Positions 1-9,600 of a stretch of DNA of 15,163 nucleotides are shown piece after piece. Position numbers and translations under genes: made by a program. This DNA is from Lachnospiraceae bacterium UBA6998. Its GTDB lineage: Bacteria > Bacillota > Clostridia > Lachnospirales > Lachnospiraceae. The stretch lies in the NCBI GenBank assembly GCA_002448395.1, contig DJXS01000013.1, positions 1,199 through 16,361 of the forward strand, in the 5' to 3' direction. Under the pieces are notes generated by a model. That model had not been told where the DNA came from, searched no databases, and was given only the letters and a program-made list of their open reading frames with translations. Numbering within the stretch: the stretch's first letter is position 1; the number at the start of each line of letters is the position of its first letter.

Positions 1-1
1 G

Positions 2-1120
2 GCGGCAATCGAGGAGTCCGCGGCGTCAGATGAGGAGCCTGTAATCGAGGAAGAATCCCCGGAAGAAGAACCCGCAGAAGATAAAAGCGAGAATGTGATA
101 CCCGCTGTGGACAGCGACGAAACGGTGCACGTGATCGGCGTGCGGTTCAGGACTGCAGGCAAGGTTTACTTTTTTGACCCGGGCGAGTGGGAAGTCAGAC
201 ATGGATGCCACGTCATCGTCGAGACGGCACGCGGCATCGAGTACGGCACTGTGGTCGGCCTGCCCATGGACGTCAAGGCGAGCAAGGTGACCCAGCCCCT
301 CAAGGAAGTTATCCGCGTCGCTACTTTCGAGGATAATGAGATCGAACGCCGCAACCGGGCCAAGGAGAAAGAGGCTTACCGCATTTGCCAGGAGAAGATC
401 CAGGCCCACGGCCTTGATATGAAGCTTATCAATGCTGAGTATACTTTCGACAACAGCAAGGTATTGTTCTACTTTACGGCGGACGGAAGGGTGGATTTCC
501 GCGATCTGGTCAAGGATCTCGCCGGCGTTTTCCGCACCCGCATCGAGCTGCGCCAGATCGGCGTCCGCGACGAGACCAAGATCCTGGGCGGATACGGCAT
601 CTGCGGCAGACCTCTGTGCTGCCACACCTGGATGAGCGACTTCATCCCGGTCTCCATCAAGATGGCCAAAGAGCAAAACCTCTCGCTCAATCCCGGCAAG
701 ATCTCCGGTGTGTGCGGCCGTCTGATGTGCTGCCTCAAGAATGAGGCGGACACCTACGAGGAGCTGAACCGGAACCTTCCCAAGGTCGGGGACGAAGTGC
801 AGGGAAATGACGGCCTCAGCGGCCAGGTGGAGAGCGTGAATGTGCTCCGCCAGACAGTCCGTATTCTTGTGGAAGTGGACGACGAGAAGGAATTCCACGA
901 ATATCACGTGAAAGACCTTACCATCCTGCGCAGAAGGCGCAGAGGCGGCAATCGCACCCGCAAGGACAACGCGATGGATACCAGGGAAGCGCAGGAGCTC
1001 GAGAAACTCGAGAACCAGGAGCGCCAGGAGACCCGCGGCGATAACAAGAACCGCGGCAATAAGAACAATAAACCGAACCGGAACAAGAACCGCCGCAGAC
1101 AGGAGAACAAGGGTGAATAA
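2..1120 (+). CDS. ricT: RicT/YaaT-like PSP1-domain protein, 5' end outside window
   Basis: This is the PSP1 C-terminal domain protein RicT (YaaT). In Bacillus it acts with RicA and RicF as a complex that stimulates RNase Y-dependent mRNA maturation and affects sporulation and competence. The frame is open to the left edge, so the start lies upstream. A GTG at 95 exists, but the preceding codons continue without a stop and encode a Glu/Ala/Ser-rich acidic stretch, probably a real N-terminal extension. The family core begins at VHVIGVRF. Diagnostic segments are FYFTADGRVDFRDLVKDLA, RTRIELRQIGVRDE and the cysteine-rich pair GICGRPLCCHTW ... GVCGRLMCC; the cysteines fit the Fe-S cluster reported for the Ric complex. 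After the core comes a tail of about 60 residues rich in Arg, Lys, Asn and Glu, probably disordered. The last 8 nt overlap the next gene. The match to the family is very clear; the role in this organism is inferred. Confidence 0.93.
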   Translation, partial: AAIEESAASDEEPVIEEESPEEEPAEDKSENVIPAVDSDETVHVIGVRFRTAGKVYFFDPGEWEVRHGCHVIVETARGIEYGTVVGLPMDVKASKVTQPLKEVIRVATFEDNEIERRNRAKEKEAYRICQEKIQAHGLDMKLINAEYTFDNSKVLFYFTADGRVDFRDLVKDLAGVFRTRIELRQIGVRDETKILGGYGICGRPLCCHTWMSDFIPVSIKMAKEQNLSLNPGKISGVCGRLMCCLKNEADTYEELNRNLPKVGDEVQGNDGLSGQVESVNVLRQTVRILVEVDDEKEFHEYHVKDLTILRRRRRGGNRTRKDNAMDTREAQELEKLENQERQETRGDNKNRGNKNNKPNRNKNRRRQENKGE

Positions 1121-1916
1121 TAATGCTGATGCATTAATGCACAGTGACGACAGGATCCCGGAATCGCAGTTGGTGCATCCCGGAGAGAAAGTCGACGACC
1201 TCCAGCGCAGCGGACTGAGGATCATTCAGGATCCGGCGAGATTCTGTTTTGGCATGGATGCGGTGCTTCTGACCGGATTCATCCAGGAAGGGATCGGCGG
1301 GCGCTCCATGGCGCGCGAGGATATGCTGGATCTGGGTACCGGCACGGGGATCATCCCGCTGCTGATGTCGGCGAAATCAGACCTGCGGACGCTGACAGGG
1401 CTGGAGATCCAGCCGGACAGCGCCGACATGGCGAGGAGGAGTGTGGAACTCAACGGGATATCGGACAGAGTCAGGATCCTGCAGGGAGATATCAGGGAGG
1501 CAGATACGCTTTTTGCGACTGCCTCTTTTGGCGTTGTGACATGCAATCCGCCCTATATGATCGGCGGGCACGGCCTTCAGAATCCGGACAGCCCCAAGGC
1601 GATCGCGAGACACGAGATCCTGTGCGATTTTGACGACGTGGCGAGAGCCGCGGAGAAGCTGCTCAAAACGAACGGTCACTTCTTCCTCGTGCACCGGCCC
1701 TTCCGGCTCGCCGAGATCATGACAACCCTTCGGGACCACGGCCTTGAGCCCAAGCGGATGCGCCTTGTCTACCCTTTCGTCGACAGGGAGCCCAACATGG
1801 TCCTTCTTGACTGCGTGCGCGGCGGCAGGCCCCGCCTGAAAGTGGAGAAGCCGCTGATCGTCTACAAAGAGACCGGCAAGTATACGGATGAGATCTACGA
1901 GGTCTACGGCTACTAG
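1113..1916 (+). CDS. trmN6: tRNA1(Val) (adenine(37)-N6)-methyltransferase, TrmN6/YabB family
   Basis: A SAM-dependent class I methyltransferase of the TrmN6/YfiC/YabB family; the E. coli member methylates A37 of tRNA1(Val). The protein has 267 residues, close to the usual ~250. The substrate-entry segment RFCFGMDAVLLTGF is typical of the family. The SAM-binding glycine motif DLGTGTGIIPL starts at D73 and the catalytic NPPYM motif is at N145-M149, as in N6-adenine methyltransferases. The GTG at 1113 is chosen because AGGAG (1101-1105) lies 7 nt upstream and the start overlaps the ricT stop, which suggests translational coupling. An ATG at 1137 is the alternative and has no better ribosome binding site. 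The ricT-yabB-rsmI order matches Bacillus except that yabA is not between them. Family assignment is secure; the exact tRNA target is inferred. Confidence 0.9.
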   Translation: MNNNADALMHSDDRIPESQLVHPGEKVDDLQRSGLRIIQDPARFCFGMDAVLLTGFIQEGIGGRSMAREDMLDLGTGTGIIPLLMSAKSDLRTLTGLEIQPDSADMARRSVELNGISDRVRILQGDIREADTLFATASFGVVTCNPPYMIGGHGLQNPDSPKAIARHEILCDFDDVARAAEKLLKTNGHFFLVHRPFRLAEIMTTLRDHGLEPKRMRLVYPFVDREPNMVLLDCVRGGRPRLKVEKPLIVYKETGKYTDEIYEVYGY

Positions 1917-1933
1917 AACACAGGAGCAAAACA

Positions 1934-2890
1934 GTGAAAGAGACGGATAAATCCCTATTCATGAACAACGAAGCGGAATCGGAAACCCGCAATAATGTGG
2001 AATCGGAAACCCGCACCTACGCGGAGCCGGACGCCCGCACCTACGCGGAACCCGGAACCCTCTACCTCTGCGCCACGCCGATCGGCAACCTGGGAGACAT
2101 CACGGAGCGCGTTCTGCGCACCCTGGAGTCGGTGGACCTGATCGCGGCGGAAGATACCCGCAACACACTGCGGCTGCTCAATCACTTCGGGATCAAAAAG
2201 CCGCTCACCAGTTATCACGAGTATAATAAGTACACAAAGGCCGAAGAACTTATCACCAAACTGCATCGAGGCGCCAGCATAGCGGTCGTGACGGACGCAG
2301 GAACGCCCGCCATTTCCGATCCGGGCGAAGTGATCGCAGCCATGTGCCTCGAGCAGGGGATCAGGGTGACTTCACTGCCCGGCGCCTGCGCTTTGATCAC
2401 AGCGCTGACCATGTCCGGAATGCCTGCCAGAAGGTTCTGTTTTGAGGGATTTCTGCCGGCGGACAAGAAGGAGAGGCGCTATATTTTGGCACAGCTGCAG
2501 AGAGAGGAGCGCACGACGATCCTCTACGAGGCGCCCCACCACCTGAGGGGGACTCTGCAGGAACTGTACGATAACCTCGGGGACCGTCGGATCACCCTGT
2601 GCCGTGAGCTGACCAAGAAGTTCGAGGAGGCACTACCCATGACTCTGGCTTCCGCGATCGTGTATTACGGAGAGAATGAGCCGAGGGGCGAGTATGTCCT
2701 GGTGCTGGCCGGGGCCGACCGGGCAGCGCTGGAGGAGGAGAAGCGCAGGAACTTCGAGGAAATGACCTTGGAAGAGCATATGGCCCTGTACACAGATCAG
2801 GGGCTCAGCCGCAAGGAAGCGATGAAAAAAGTCGCGGCAGACAGAGGAGTGTCTAAAAGGGACATTTACAGAGAACTGATGGACCAGTGA
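1934..2890 (+). CDS. rsmI: 16S rRNA (cytidine(1402)-2'-O)-methyltransferase RsmI
   Basis: RsmI adds the ribose methyl of Cm1402 in the decoding centre of 16S rRNA. The core starts with GTLYLCATPIGNLGDIT (LYL at residues 43-45), followed by AAEDTRNT, a SAM-binding tetrapyrrole-methylase loop GTPAISDPG from G123, SLPGACALITAL and YEAPHHL. The C-terminal segment LSRKEAMKKVAADRGVSKRDIYREL is the small helical domain usual in RsmI. At 318 residues it is about 40 longer than typical. The excess is an N-terminal extension made of an octapeptide repeat (see the repeat at 1976-2059). GTG at 1934 is preceded by AGGAG (1922-1926) with a 7-nt gap, so the extension appears to be translated. The gene lies 17 nt after trmN6 and is likely in the same operon. 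Identity is very secure; only the exact start is less so. Confidence 0.94.
   Translation: MKETDKSLFMNNEAESETRNNVESETRTYAEPDARTYAEPGTLYLCATPIGNLGDITERVLRTLESVDLIAAEDTRNTLRLLNHFGIKKPLTSYHEYNKYTKAEELITKLHRGASIAVVTDAGTPAISDPGEVIAAMCLEQGIRVTSLPGACALITALTMSGMPARRFCFEGFLPADKKERRYILAQLQREERTTILYEAPHHLRGTLQELYDNLGDRRITLCRELTKKFEEALPMTLASAIVYYGENEPRGEYVLVLAGADRAALEEEKRRNFEEMTLEEHMALYTDQGLSRKEAMKKVAADRGVSKRDIYRELMDQ
1976..2059 (+). repeat. 24-bp in-frame tandem repeat in the rsmI N-terminus
   Basis: Units lie at 1976-1999, 2000-2023 and 2024-2047, with a half unit at 2048-2059. They encode ESETRNNV, ESETRTYA, EPDARTYA and EPGT. The first two units share their first 15 bases exactly; the second and third share the last 14 bases. 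Because the period is 24 bp, unit gain or loss keeps the reading frame. The last half unit runs straight into the conserved GTLYL start of the enzyme, so the repeat may have grown out of the native N-terminus. Confidence 0.9.
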
Positions 2891-2954
2891 GTACGAAAAA
2901 GTGTATGTCCGAGTTCTAAAAGAACGAAAAGCGGTGAACATTCTTTGAACTCAA

Positions 2955-2982
2955 TTGACATATTTTACAGAAGTGTTACATT
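2955..2982 (+). promoter_or_regulatory. putative sigma-A promoter of the pilus operon
   Basis: A perfect -35 hexamer TTGACA (2955-2960) is followed 16 bp later by TACATT (2977-2982), which matches TATAAT at four of six positions. The surrounding DNA is clearly more AT-rich than the neighbouring genes. It lies in the only sizeable gap (2891-3030) between the rsmI block and the signal peptidase gene, about 50 bp before the ATG. No other convincing -35/-10 pair was seen in the later spacers, so this may drive the whole downstream cluster. An alternative -10 (TTTAAT at 2981) would need a 20-bp spacer and is less likely. Confidence 0.6.
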
Positions 2983-3030
2983 TAATTTAGAAAAATAGGC
3001 TTACTATTGTTATCAGGAGACAGTCCGATA

Positions 3031-3609
3031 ATGCTTAATGGAACAGAGATTCCGGCTACCGCAGATCTTGAGGCAGCGGTCAGACACAACAGATACGTGC
3101 AAAGATTCAGGGCGACAGTGAGGAGTACATTCCTGTCGCTGGTTGTTGTGGCGGCGGCAGCTGTTCTGGTGGCAGTTCTCCTGCTTCCGATCCTCAGGAT
3201 CTACGGGAAATCGATGAGAGGAACGCTTGACAGCGGAGACATCGTGGTCTCGGTCAAGACTTCCAATATGAAAACGGGTGACATTATCGCCTTTTATTAC
3301 AACAACAACATCCTGGTCAAGAGGATGATCGCGAATCCGGGAGACATGGTGGACATCGACCAGGAAGGAAACGTTTACGTAAACGACGTGAAACTGGACG
3401 AGCCATATCTGGACGATAAGGCTTACGGCGAGACGAACATTGAGCTGCCTTATCAGGTCCCGGAGGGAAAGGTCTTCGTGATGGGAGACAACCGGTCGGC
3501 TTCCATTGACTCGCGCAATACGTCGATCGGATGTGTATCAGAAGAACAGATAGTGGGCAAAATAGTGTTCAGGGTATGGCCCTTAGCACAGATCGGATCC
3601 ATTCATTAG
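3031..3609 (+). CDS. signal peptidase I, pilus-locus type
   Basis: A type I signal peptidase (S26 family), a membrane-bound serine protease that removes signal peptides from secreted proteins. The 192-residue protein has a cytoplasmic N-terminus, one membrane segment at about residues 28-53, then the catalytic boxes: S61 in YGKSM, SGDIV, K97 in ILVKRM, DEPYL, and GDNRSASIDSR from G152. S61 and K97 form the expected Ser/Lys dyad, so the enzyme looks active. In contrast, SipA of some streptococcal pilus islands has lost this dyad. ATG 3031 is preferred because AGGAG (3015-3019) lies upstream; a TTG at 3007 is in frame but has no ribosome binding site. The gene is first in the pilus cluster, which suggests that it processes the pilins or the giant adhesin; that specificity is inferred. 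Confidence 0.9.
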   Translation: MLNGTEIPATADLEAAVRHNRYVQRFRATVRSTFLSLVVVAAAAVLVAVLLLPILRIYGKSMRGTLDSGDIVVSVKTSNMKTGDIIAFYYNNNILVKRMIANPGDMVDIDQEGNVYVNDVKLDEPYLDDKAYGETNIELPYQVPEGKVFVMGDNRSASIDSRNTSIGCVSEEQIVGKIVFRVWPLAQIGSIH

Positions 3610-3678
3610 GAGCGGCGGAAGAGTATTAACAGTTAAGGTAAGACACAAGCAGTCTAGGCATGCAACCAGAGGCAACTC

Positions 3679-6600
3679 ATGAACTTTATCGATAAAATGG
3701 TCGAAAAATTCATAGAGATTCACAGAAGAATGAGGCGCTGGAGACGCGTCTTATTCGTGCTGTCCGCGGTTACGGTATTTGCGGTGACCTACGCCCTGAT
3801 CCTGCCTGCTATTACCATGGACCGCGATACGGCGGAGGAACAGCCGGGTATTGAAGCGGCCGCAGCGAATCTTCCAGATGTCAGCGGCGAGGAGAATGAC
3901 GGCGGAGGAGCCGCCGGTTCGGATGAATCCGGTGAGAGCCCGGAGGATGCGCCCGATGAAGGCAGCCAGACAGACACCGGAGCCGCCGGACAGACAGATG
4001 GCGGCCAAACAGACGACGGCCGGACAGACGCCGGAGACACTGGAGGCACAGATGCCGCGGGCGAGGGCCGGTCAGAAGGTTCAAATGCCGGCTGGTCAGA
4101 AGGCCAGAGCACTGACCGGATAGAAGGCACGGATACCGCCGCAACGGATAGAGATGCTTCTCAGTCAGGTGCCACGACAGATGCCGAAACCGAGACAGCC
4201 GCCGCCATCGAGCTGATCACAGAGGATACCAAGCTTGTTTTTGAAGGCAAGGACTATTATGTCTGCGCCGAATTCGGAGCGCCCGCCAGACTGCCTGTGG
4301 GCGTGGTTCTTGATGTCAGGGAGATCACGGAAGAGAAATATCCTGAAGAGTACGAAGAATACTACAAACAGGCCCTGACCAAGATGCAGGACGAATACGA
4401 TGAGAATACGAAGCTGTCTTTTGCCAGGTTCTACGACATCGCATTCAAATATGAGGGCAAAGAGATCGAGCCCGCCGGCGAGGTGAAGGTTCGCATTGAA
4501 TATAAGAAAGCGCTTGAGATCCCCAAAGAGACGACTGTGGACGCGATCCATTTCGAGGATGTGGGGGACCAGGAGGATAAAAAGCCGGAGGAGATGAACT
4601 CCAAGGTCCTTGAAACCGAGATCGAGACCAAAGAGACCAAAGAGACCAAGGCCAAAGAGAACGAAATTGAGGCCATCGAGTTCAAGTCGGAACAGTTCTC
4701 CGTCTACGGTATCGTGGGAACAGAATCGATCACGACGACGATCCTGACCGCGGACGGCAGCACATATGAGATCACGGTGACTTTTGACCCCGAAGCAGGG
4801 GTGGGAAGCGATGCAAGTCTGCAGGTAAGAGAGCTGACACAGGAGGATGGGGAGTACGATTCCCTTGTGGAGCAGACTGCCTCCATGATAGACAGCGCCA
4901 GGAGTGACCTGAGCTATATCAAACTGCTGGATATCGGAATCGTTGACGAAAATGGTCAAAAAATCGTGCCCGGCAGTCCTGTTGACGTACAGATCAAACT
5001 TCTCGATCGGGAAGAACTGGGAGAGAATACGAAGATCGTGCACTTTGCAGAGGATGCAAAGGGGAACGTGACAGAGCCGGAAGTTCTGGACGGAACCATA
5101 GAGGGAGACACAGTCAGCTTTGAGACGACAGGCTTCTCGGCCTATGCGATCGTGGACGGACCGAGGCCGGTTCCGATGGGATGGCACAAAATAGGATCCA
5201 TTGAGGAACTGATCGAACGCGGCAGAAACGGACTCTACATCGGTCATACCAGCGGATACTATTTCCGCAATACTATTGATCCCAAAGACAACCGGCGCGG
5301 TATTACAAAGACAAAGCCGGCGGAGGGTTCTCCCCCTCCCGAGGCTGTAAAATACTACTTTGAGCAGGTTGAGGGAAGCAGCAATAAGATCTACGCATAC
5401 TGCTTTGCCGATGACGGTGTGACCAAGCAGTATGTCTACAATAATAATGACAAGAACCTCTCCTTTACGGATGAGGCAAATAAAACTGCTTTTACAGTCT
5501 CGCTTAACGGCAATGGATTCCAGTTTAATAACGGCGCCTGGTATTGGAACATGCAGGGCGGTGTAAACGGAAGCAGATTCTGCTCCTGGAACACTGCAGG
5601 CGACGCCAACAACTACATGAATCTGTGGTATCAGTCGGATATCCCGGAGGATCCCTATGATCTCCATGGAACCAGCTATGGCCTGATGAACTGGAACGGA
5701 GGCGTCGCGGGAAAAGCGCTCATGGGAAGCGAAACAGGCAGTAACCTGGTCGCCAAATCCCTCACGACGATGAGCACGACAAACGACAAGAAGCACTTGT
5801 TTGTTCCCAATGACAGTGAGATCTCCATGTGGACCTTCCAATGGGCTGAGGAGGATAAATACTATCTGACCACAGTCGTGGATGGCAGCACGAAGTATCT
5901 GCGGATGGACGGAGACGGGCTTTCCCTTGTGTCGGAGCCGGATGAGAGCTGCAAGATCCAGGTCGTGCCCGGCACCGGTACGAGACTCGGCCAGCTTTGC
6001 CTGAAATCCGGAAGTACGACTCTGACCTACAGCGGATCGATCGAGGAAGGTTTTACGGTGAACGGCAGTGCGGGCAGTGAATGGCTGTACCTTGTCGATC
6101 TGTCTGAACTCACGTCAGAATATTTCATGACTTATACCGCTGAAAAGGTCAGTGTTTCAGACCCGGCGGTCACAACCGGCTCCAAGGTCCTCGTTTACAC
6201 GAGAGCCTGGAATGAGGAGACCCTCACCTACGACTACTATGCGATCAGCTCAGACGGCAAAGTTGTGCCGGTCTACGACACCGGCGATACGATCGAGTGG
6301 GTAAGCGGCCAGATCAATACTTTGCTGTGGAATTTCGTGGAGTACAACTGGGAAGGGACGGATCAACCGAACTTCTACTATGAGCTGTACAACCAGTACT
6401 CGGAGAAGTATCTCGCGCCTCAGATCACGGACGGCCAGATCCTGTCAGATAATACGATCGGTATCAATATGAGCGGCAGAAAGGACGGTAAGTACTACTC
6501 GCCTATAGTCGCATGGGATGATGACCACTACGCGTTCGCAGGCCTTAAAGTGGAGAACGGCCAGATCGTTTCCTGCCCCGGGTCAGAGGCGATGGATTTC

Positions 6601-9600
6601 TATTTTGCCATCATGCAGGACCTGAACATAGATGATACGGTTCATACGGTAGAAACGGTCGATAATGATCAGTATGGCATTACCATGAAGATCATCAACA
6701 AAGGGACGCGCGAGGAGATGAGCGCGATCCTCGGCAACAACGAGGGCGGCGCCGGAAGAGTTCTGCATCAGGGCCTTCTGGCTACAAAACTGGAAGATGA
6801 CGGATACCCGATCACAGAGGCGGATCGTTCCCTCGGGGAGCTTTACGCAGGGGAGAGTTATGCCAACCACCTCTTCATCCAGAGCATATACGATGAGTCA
6901 GGATATTTCGAGTATGACAGCACGCAGAACTTCGCGAGCCTGAGGGGGCAGTCGGGCGGAGACTTTACAGTTTACAAGGAACTGGGAACTCACGATGACA
7001 GAAGTTCGAACACTCTCAAGCACGGTCAGTTCTTCCCCTTCAATGATCTGAAGGCGGGTTCATTCTCTTCATTGAACCCCAAGAACATATATACCTTTGA
7101 CGAGGCCTCTTATGAGCGGCTGCTTCCGGACAGTGATCCGAGAAAATATGAGAACCTGTATACGGTTAATCACGACGGTAAAACGCCGGATTACTATTTT
7201 GCCATGGAGACCGAAGCCAGCTTCACCCAGACCCCGAACGGACTGGACGACTGGGGCCATGACATCATCTTCGAGTTCACCGGAGACGATGACTTCTGGC
7301 TCTATGTGGACGGCGAGCTGGTCATCGACCTGGGCGGAATCCACAGTTCCGTTCCGGGCAGCGTCAACTTCCGCACCGGAGATGTGAGGGTCAACGGAGT
7401 ACCGACAACCCTCAGAGATCTTTTCTACAACAACTTCATTAAGCGGGGAGGCAGTCCGGCTGATGCCCAGGCCTACGTCGACAGCAAATTCGTGGCAAGA
7501 GAAATCGGCGGACGGACATGCTATGTTTTCAAGGACTACAGCACCCACACCATGAAGACCTTCTACATGGAGCGAGGCGCGGGCGCTTCGAACCTGCGGA
7601 TGAGATTCAACCTTGCGTCCGTGAAGAAAGATACAGTCGAACTTGCCAAAAAATTGTCGGGTCCTCAGGATTCCATCATGGCGGAGTTCGCATATCAGAT
7701 CATTTATAAAGATGACGCCGGAAATATCGATTACCTGAACAATGCCGGGGAAAAGAAATACGTCACCTATAAAGACTCCATCAATCCCGTGAAGTACAAA
7801 CCTTCGCTTGAGATCGACGGAATAACTTACAGGGACGTCTTCTTCCTTAAGCCCGGTGAAGCGGCAGAGATCACTTTCCCTGACGAAATGTCTGAATACA
7901 GGATCGTCGAATGCGGCGTCAACACCGATGTTTTCCAAAAGGTCTCTGTAAATGAAGCGGAGATCACAGGAACCTCAGGGGCAGGATACGCGGATAACAG
8001 GAAGGACTTCGGAATCGATTTTGACAGCACGAATGACCGCGCGAAGGTTAATTACGACAACGAAGTGAATCCGGACGCGCTGCGGTCCCTGACAATCCAG
8101 AAACAGCTCTACAGAGAAAACGGAGAGACGCGGATCCCGTATTCCGAGGATCCAAAGGCGACTTTCGATTTCACGCTGTACCTCGCTGCGGAGTATGACG
8201 AGAATCCGGACGAATCGACTGCCAATATGCAGACCTATTATGTAAAGGATCCGGACGGAAACTACTGCATTTGGAACAAGGACCAGAAGAAATTCCAATC
8301 TCTCGGAAAGACCAATTTCGACAATCTTACGGAGGAGGAGAAAAAGGCAGCGGGCTTTACAACCTCCATTTACGGAGCAGTTTCGAAGATCCCGGTGGAT
8401 CACACGGTTGAAGTCCGCAATATTTTGGCAGGGACACAGTTCAAAGCAGTGGAACCCCCTGCGAAGATCCCGGACGGATATTCCTTCCAGAGATATGTGC
8501 TGAACGGCGAAGATTTACCTTATCCTGCAGAGCAGGGCGCTTCGGGAATCATTGATACAAGCGGCGATTCAAAGGTAATTGTTCGAAACCTCAAGGGTTA
8601 CGGCCTGAGAATGAACAAGACCTGGTCCGACGCGGAGTATATGGCGGAGAGAGAGCCGACTTACTTTGCCGTATTTATTGACACCGGCGGTACACCCAGT
8701 CTGGTGGCAGGCACCGTGAAGCAGCTCGCTTACGCGGCGAACCCCCAGACGCTATACTGGTACTTCCTGAGACTTCAGCCCGGAACTGACTTCGAACAGT
8801 ACGTGATCCGGGAGGTCTTAATATCGGGAGGAACTCCTGCGGTCGACGAAGAAGGCAATGTCACCAATGCCGAATCGCTCACGATCGAGCCGCTTCCTCA
8901 CGGAACGGAGTTCAGTATAAGCGGCAAGCAGAAGGGCGAGACAGAGGCGTCGGAATTTAAATACACCGTGCTCTATGATGAGCCGGGGCAGCAGGACAAC
9001 GTCCGGGTACAGGATGTGACGAACAACAGACCCGGTATCATCCTGAAGAAAGCGCAGTGGAATGCTGCGGCTCCACTCGCAGGCGCAGAGTTTACACTCA
9101 CGGACGACGACGGAAATCTGATCGGAACCTTTACTTCGGATGAAGACGGACTGATCACTGTCGCTTTCCTTCGCGACGATGTTCCGTATACCCTTACGGA
9201 GACCCATGCGCCGCAAGGCTGGTACGGCCTGCAGGCACCGCTGACGATCACGCTCAGCGACCACAACATAAGCGTGGCAGAGAGCGAAATGTCGGATTAC
9301 TACATCATCGACAACCTGTCGGCGACGCCGAGCCTTACGATCAAAGACAGGCCATACGCTTTCCGGGCGGTCAAGAAAGACGCCGACACACTAGGGCCTC
9401 TTAAAGGCGTGAAATTCGCGCTTCACAAACAGGTGGAAGTCGACGGCGTGATCACGATCGACCTCAACCCGATGCCGGGCTACGAGAGCCTGAGCACTGA
9501 CAGTGATGGTCTGATCCCCAAGATCGACAATACTTTGCCGGCGGGTACTTACGAGCTGCGCGAGAAGTCGAGACTCAAGGGGTACGACATGATCTCCGGC

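Noticed and set aside
26..1225. 399-codon open frame on the - strand opposite ricT
   Set aside because: It runs opposite the highly conserved RicT sequence and into trmN6; its Leu/Val/Ala-rich composition is typical of antisense translation.
2913..2925. GTTCT-AAA-AGAAC inverted repeat after rsmI as terminator or operator
   Set aside because: The stem is only 5 bp, AT-rich and not followed by a T-run. It does not match CIRCE or a Gram-positive LexA box.
3007..3030. TTG at 3007 as start of the signal peptidase
   Set aside because: It has no ribosome binding site and would place the good AGGAG (3015-3019) inside the coding region; ATG 3031 fits better.
3626..3636. TTAACAGTTAA palindrome before the adhesin gene
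   Set aside because: Short and AT-only apart from the centre. It occurs once and has no adjacent promoter, so an operator role cannot be supported.
4165..5841. 558-codon open frame on the - strand opposite the adhesin gene
   Set aside because: It is antisense to a clearly coding region with strong codon bias. It shows no recognisable domain and is a mirror of the Asp/Glu-rich coding sequence.
7069..7938. 289-codon open frame on the - strand
   Set aside because: Antisense to the fibro-slime part of the adhesin, with no ribosome binding site or family features.
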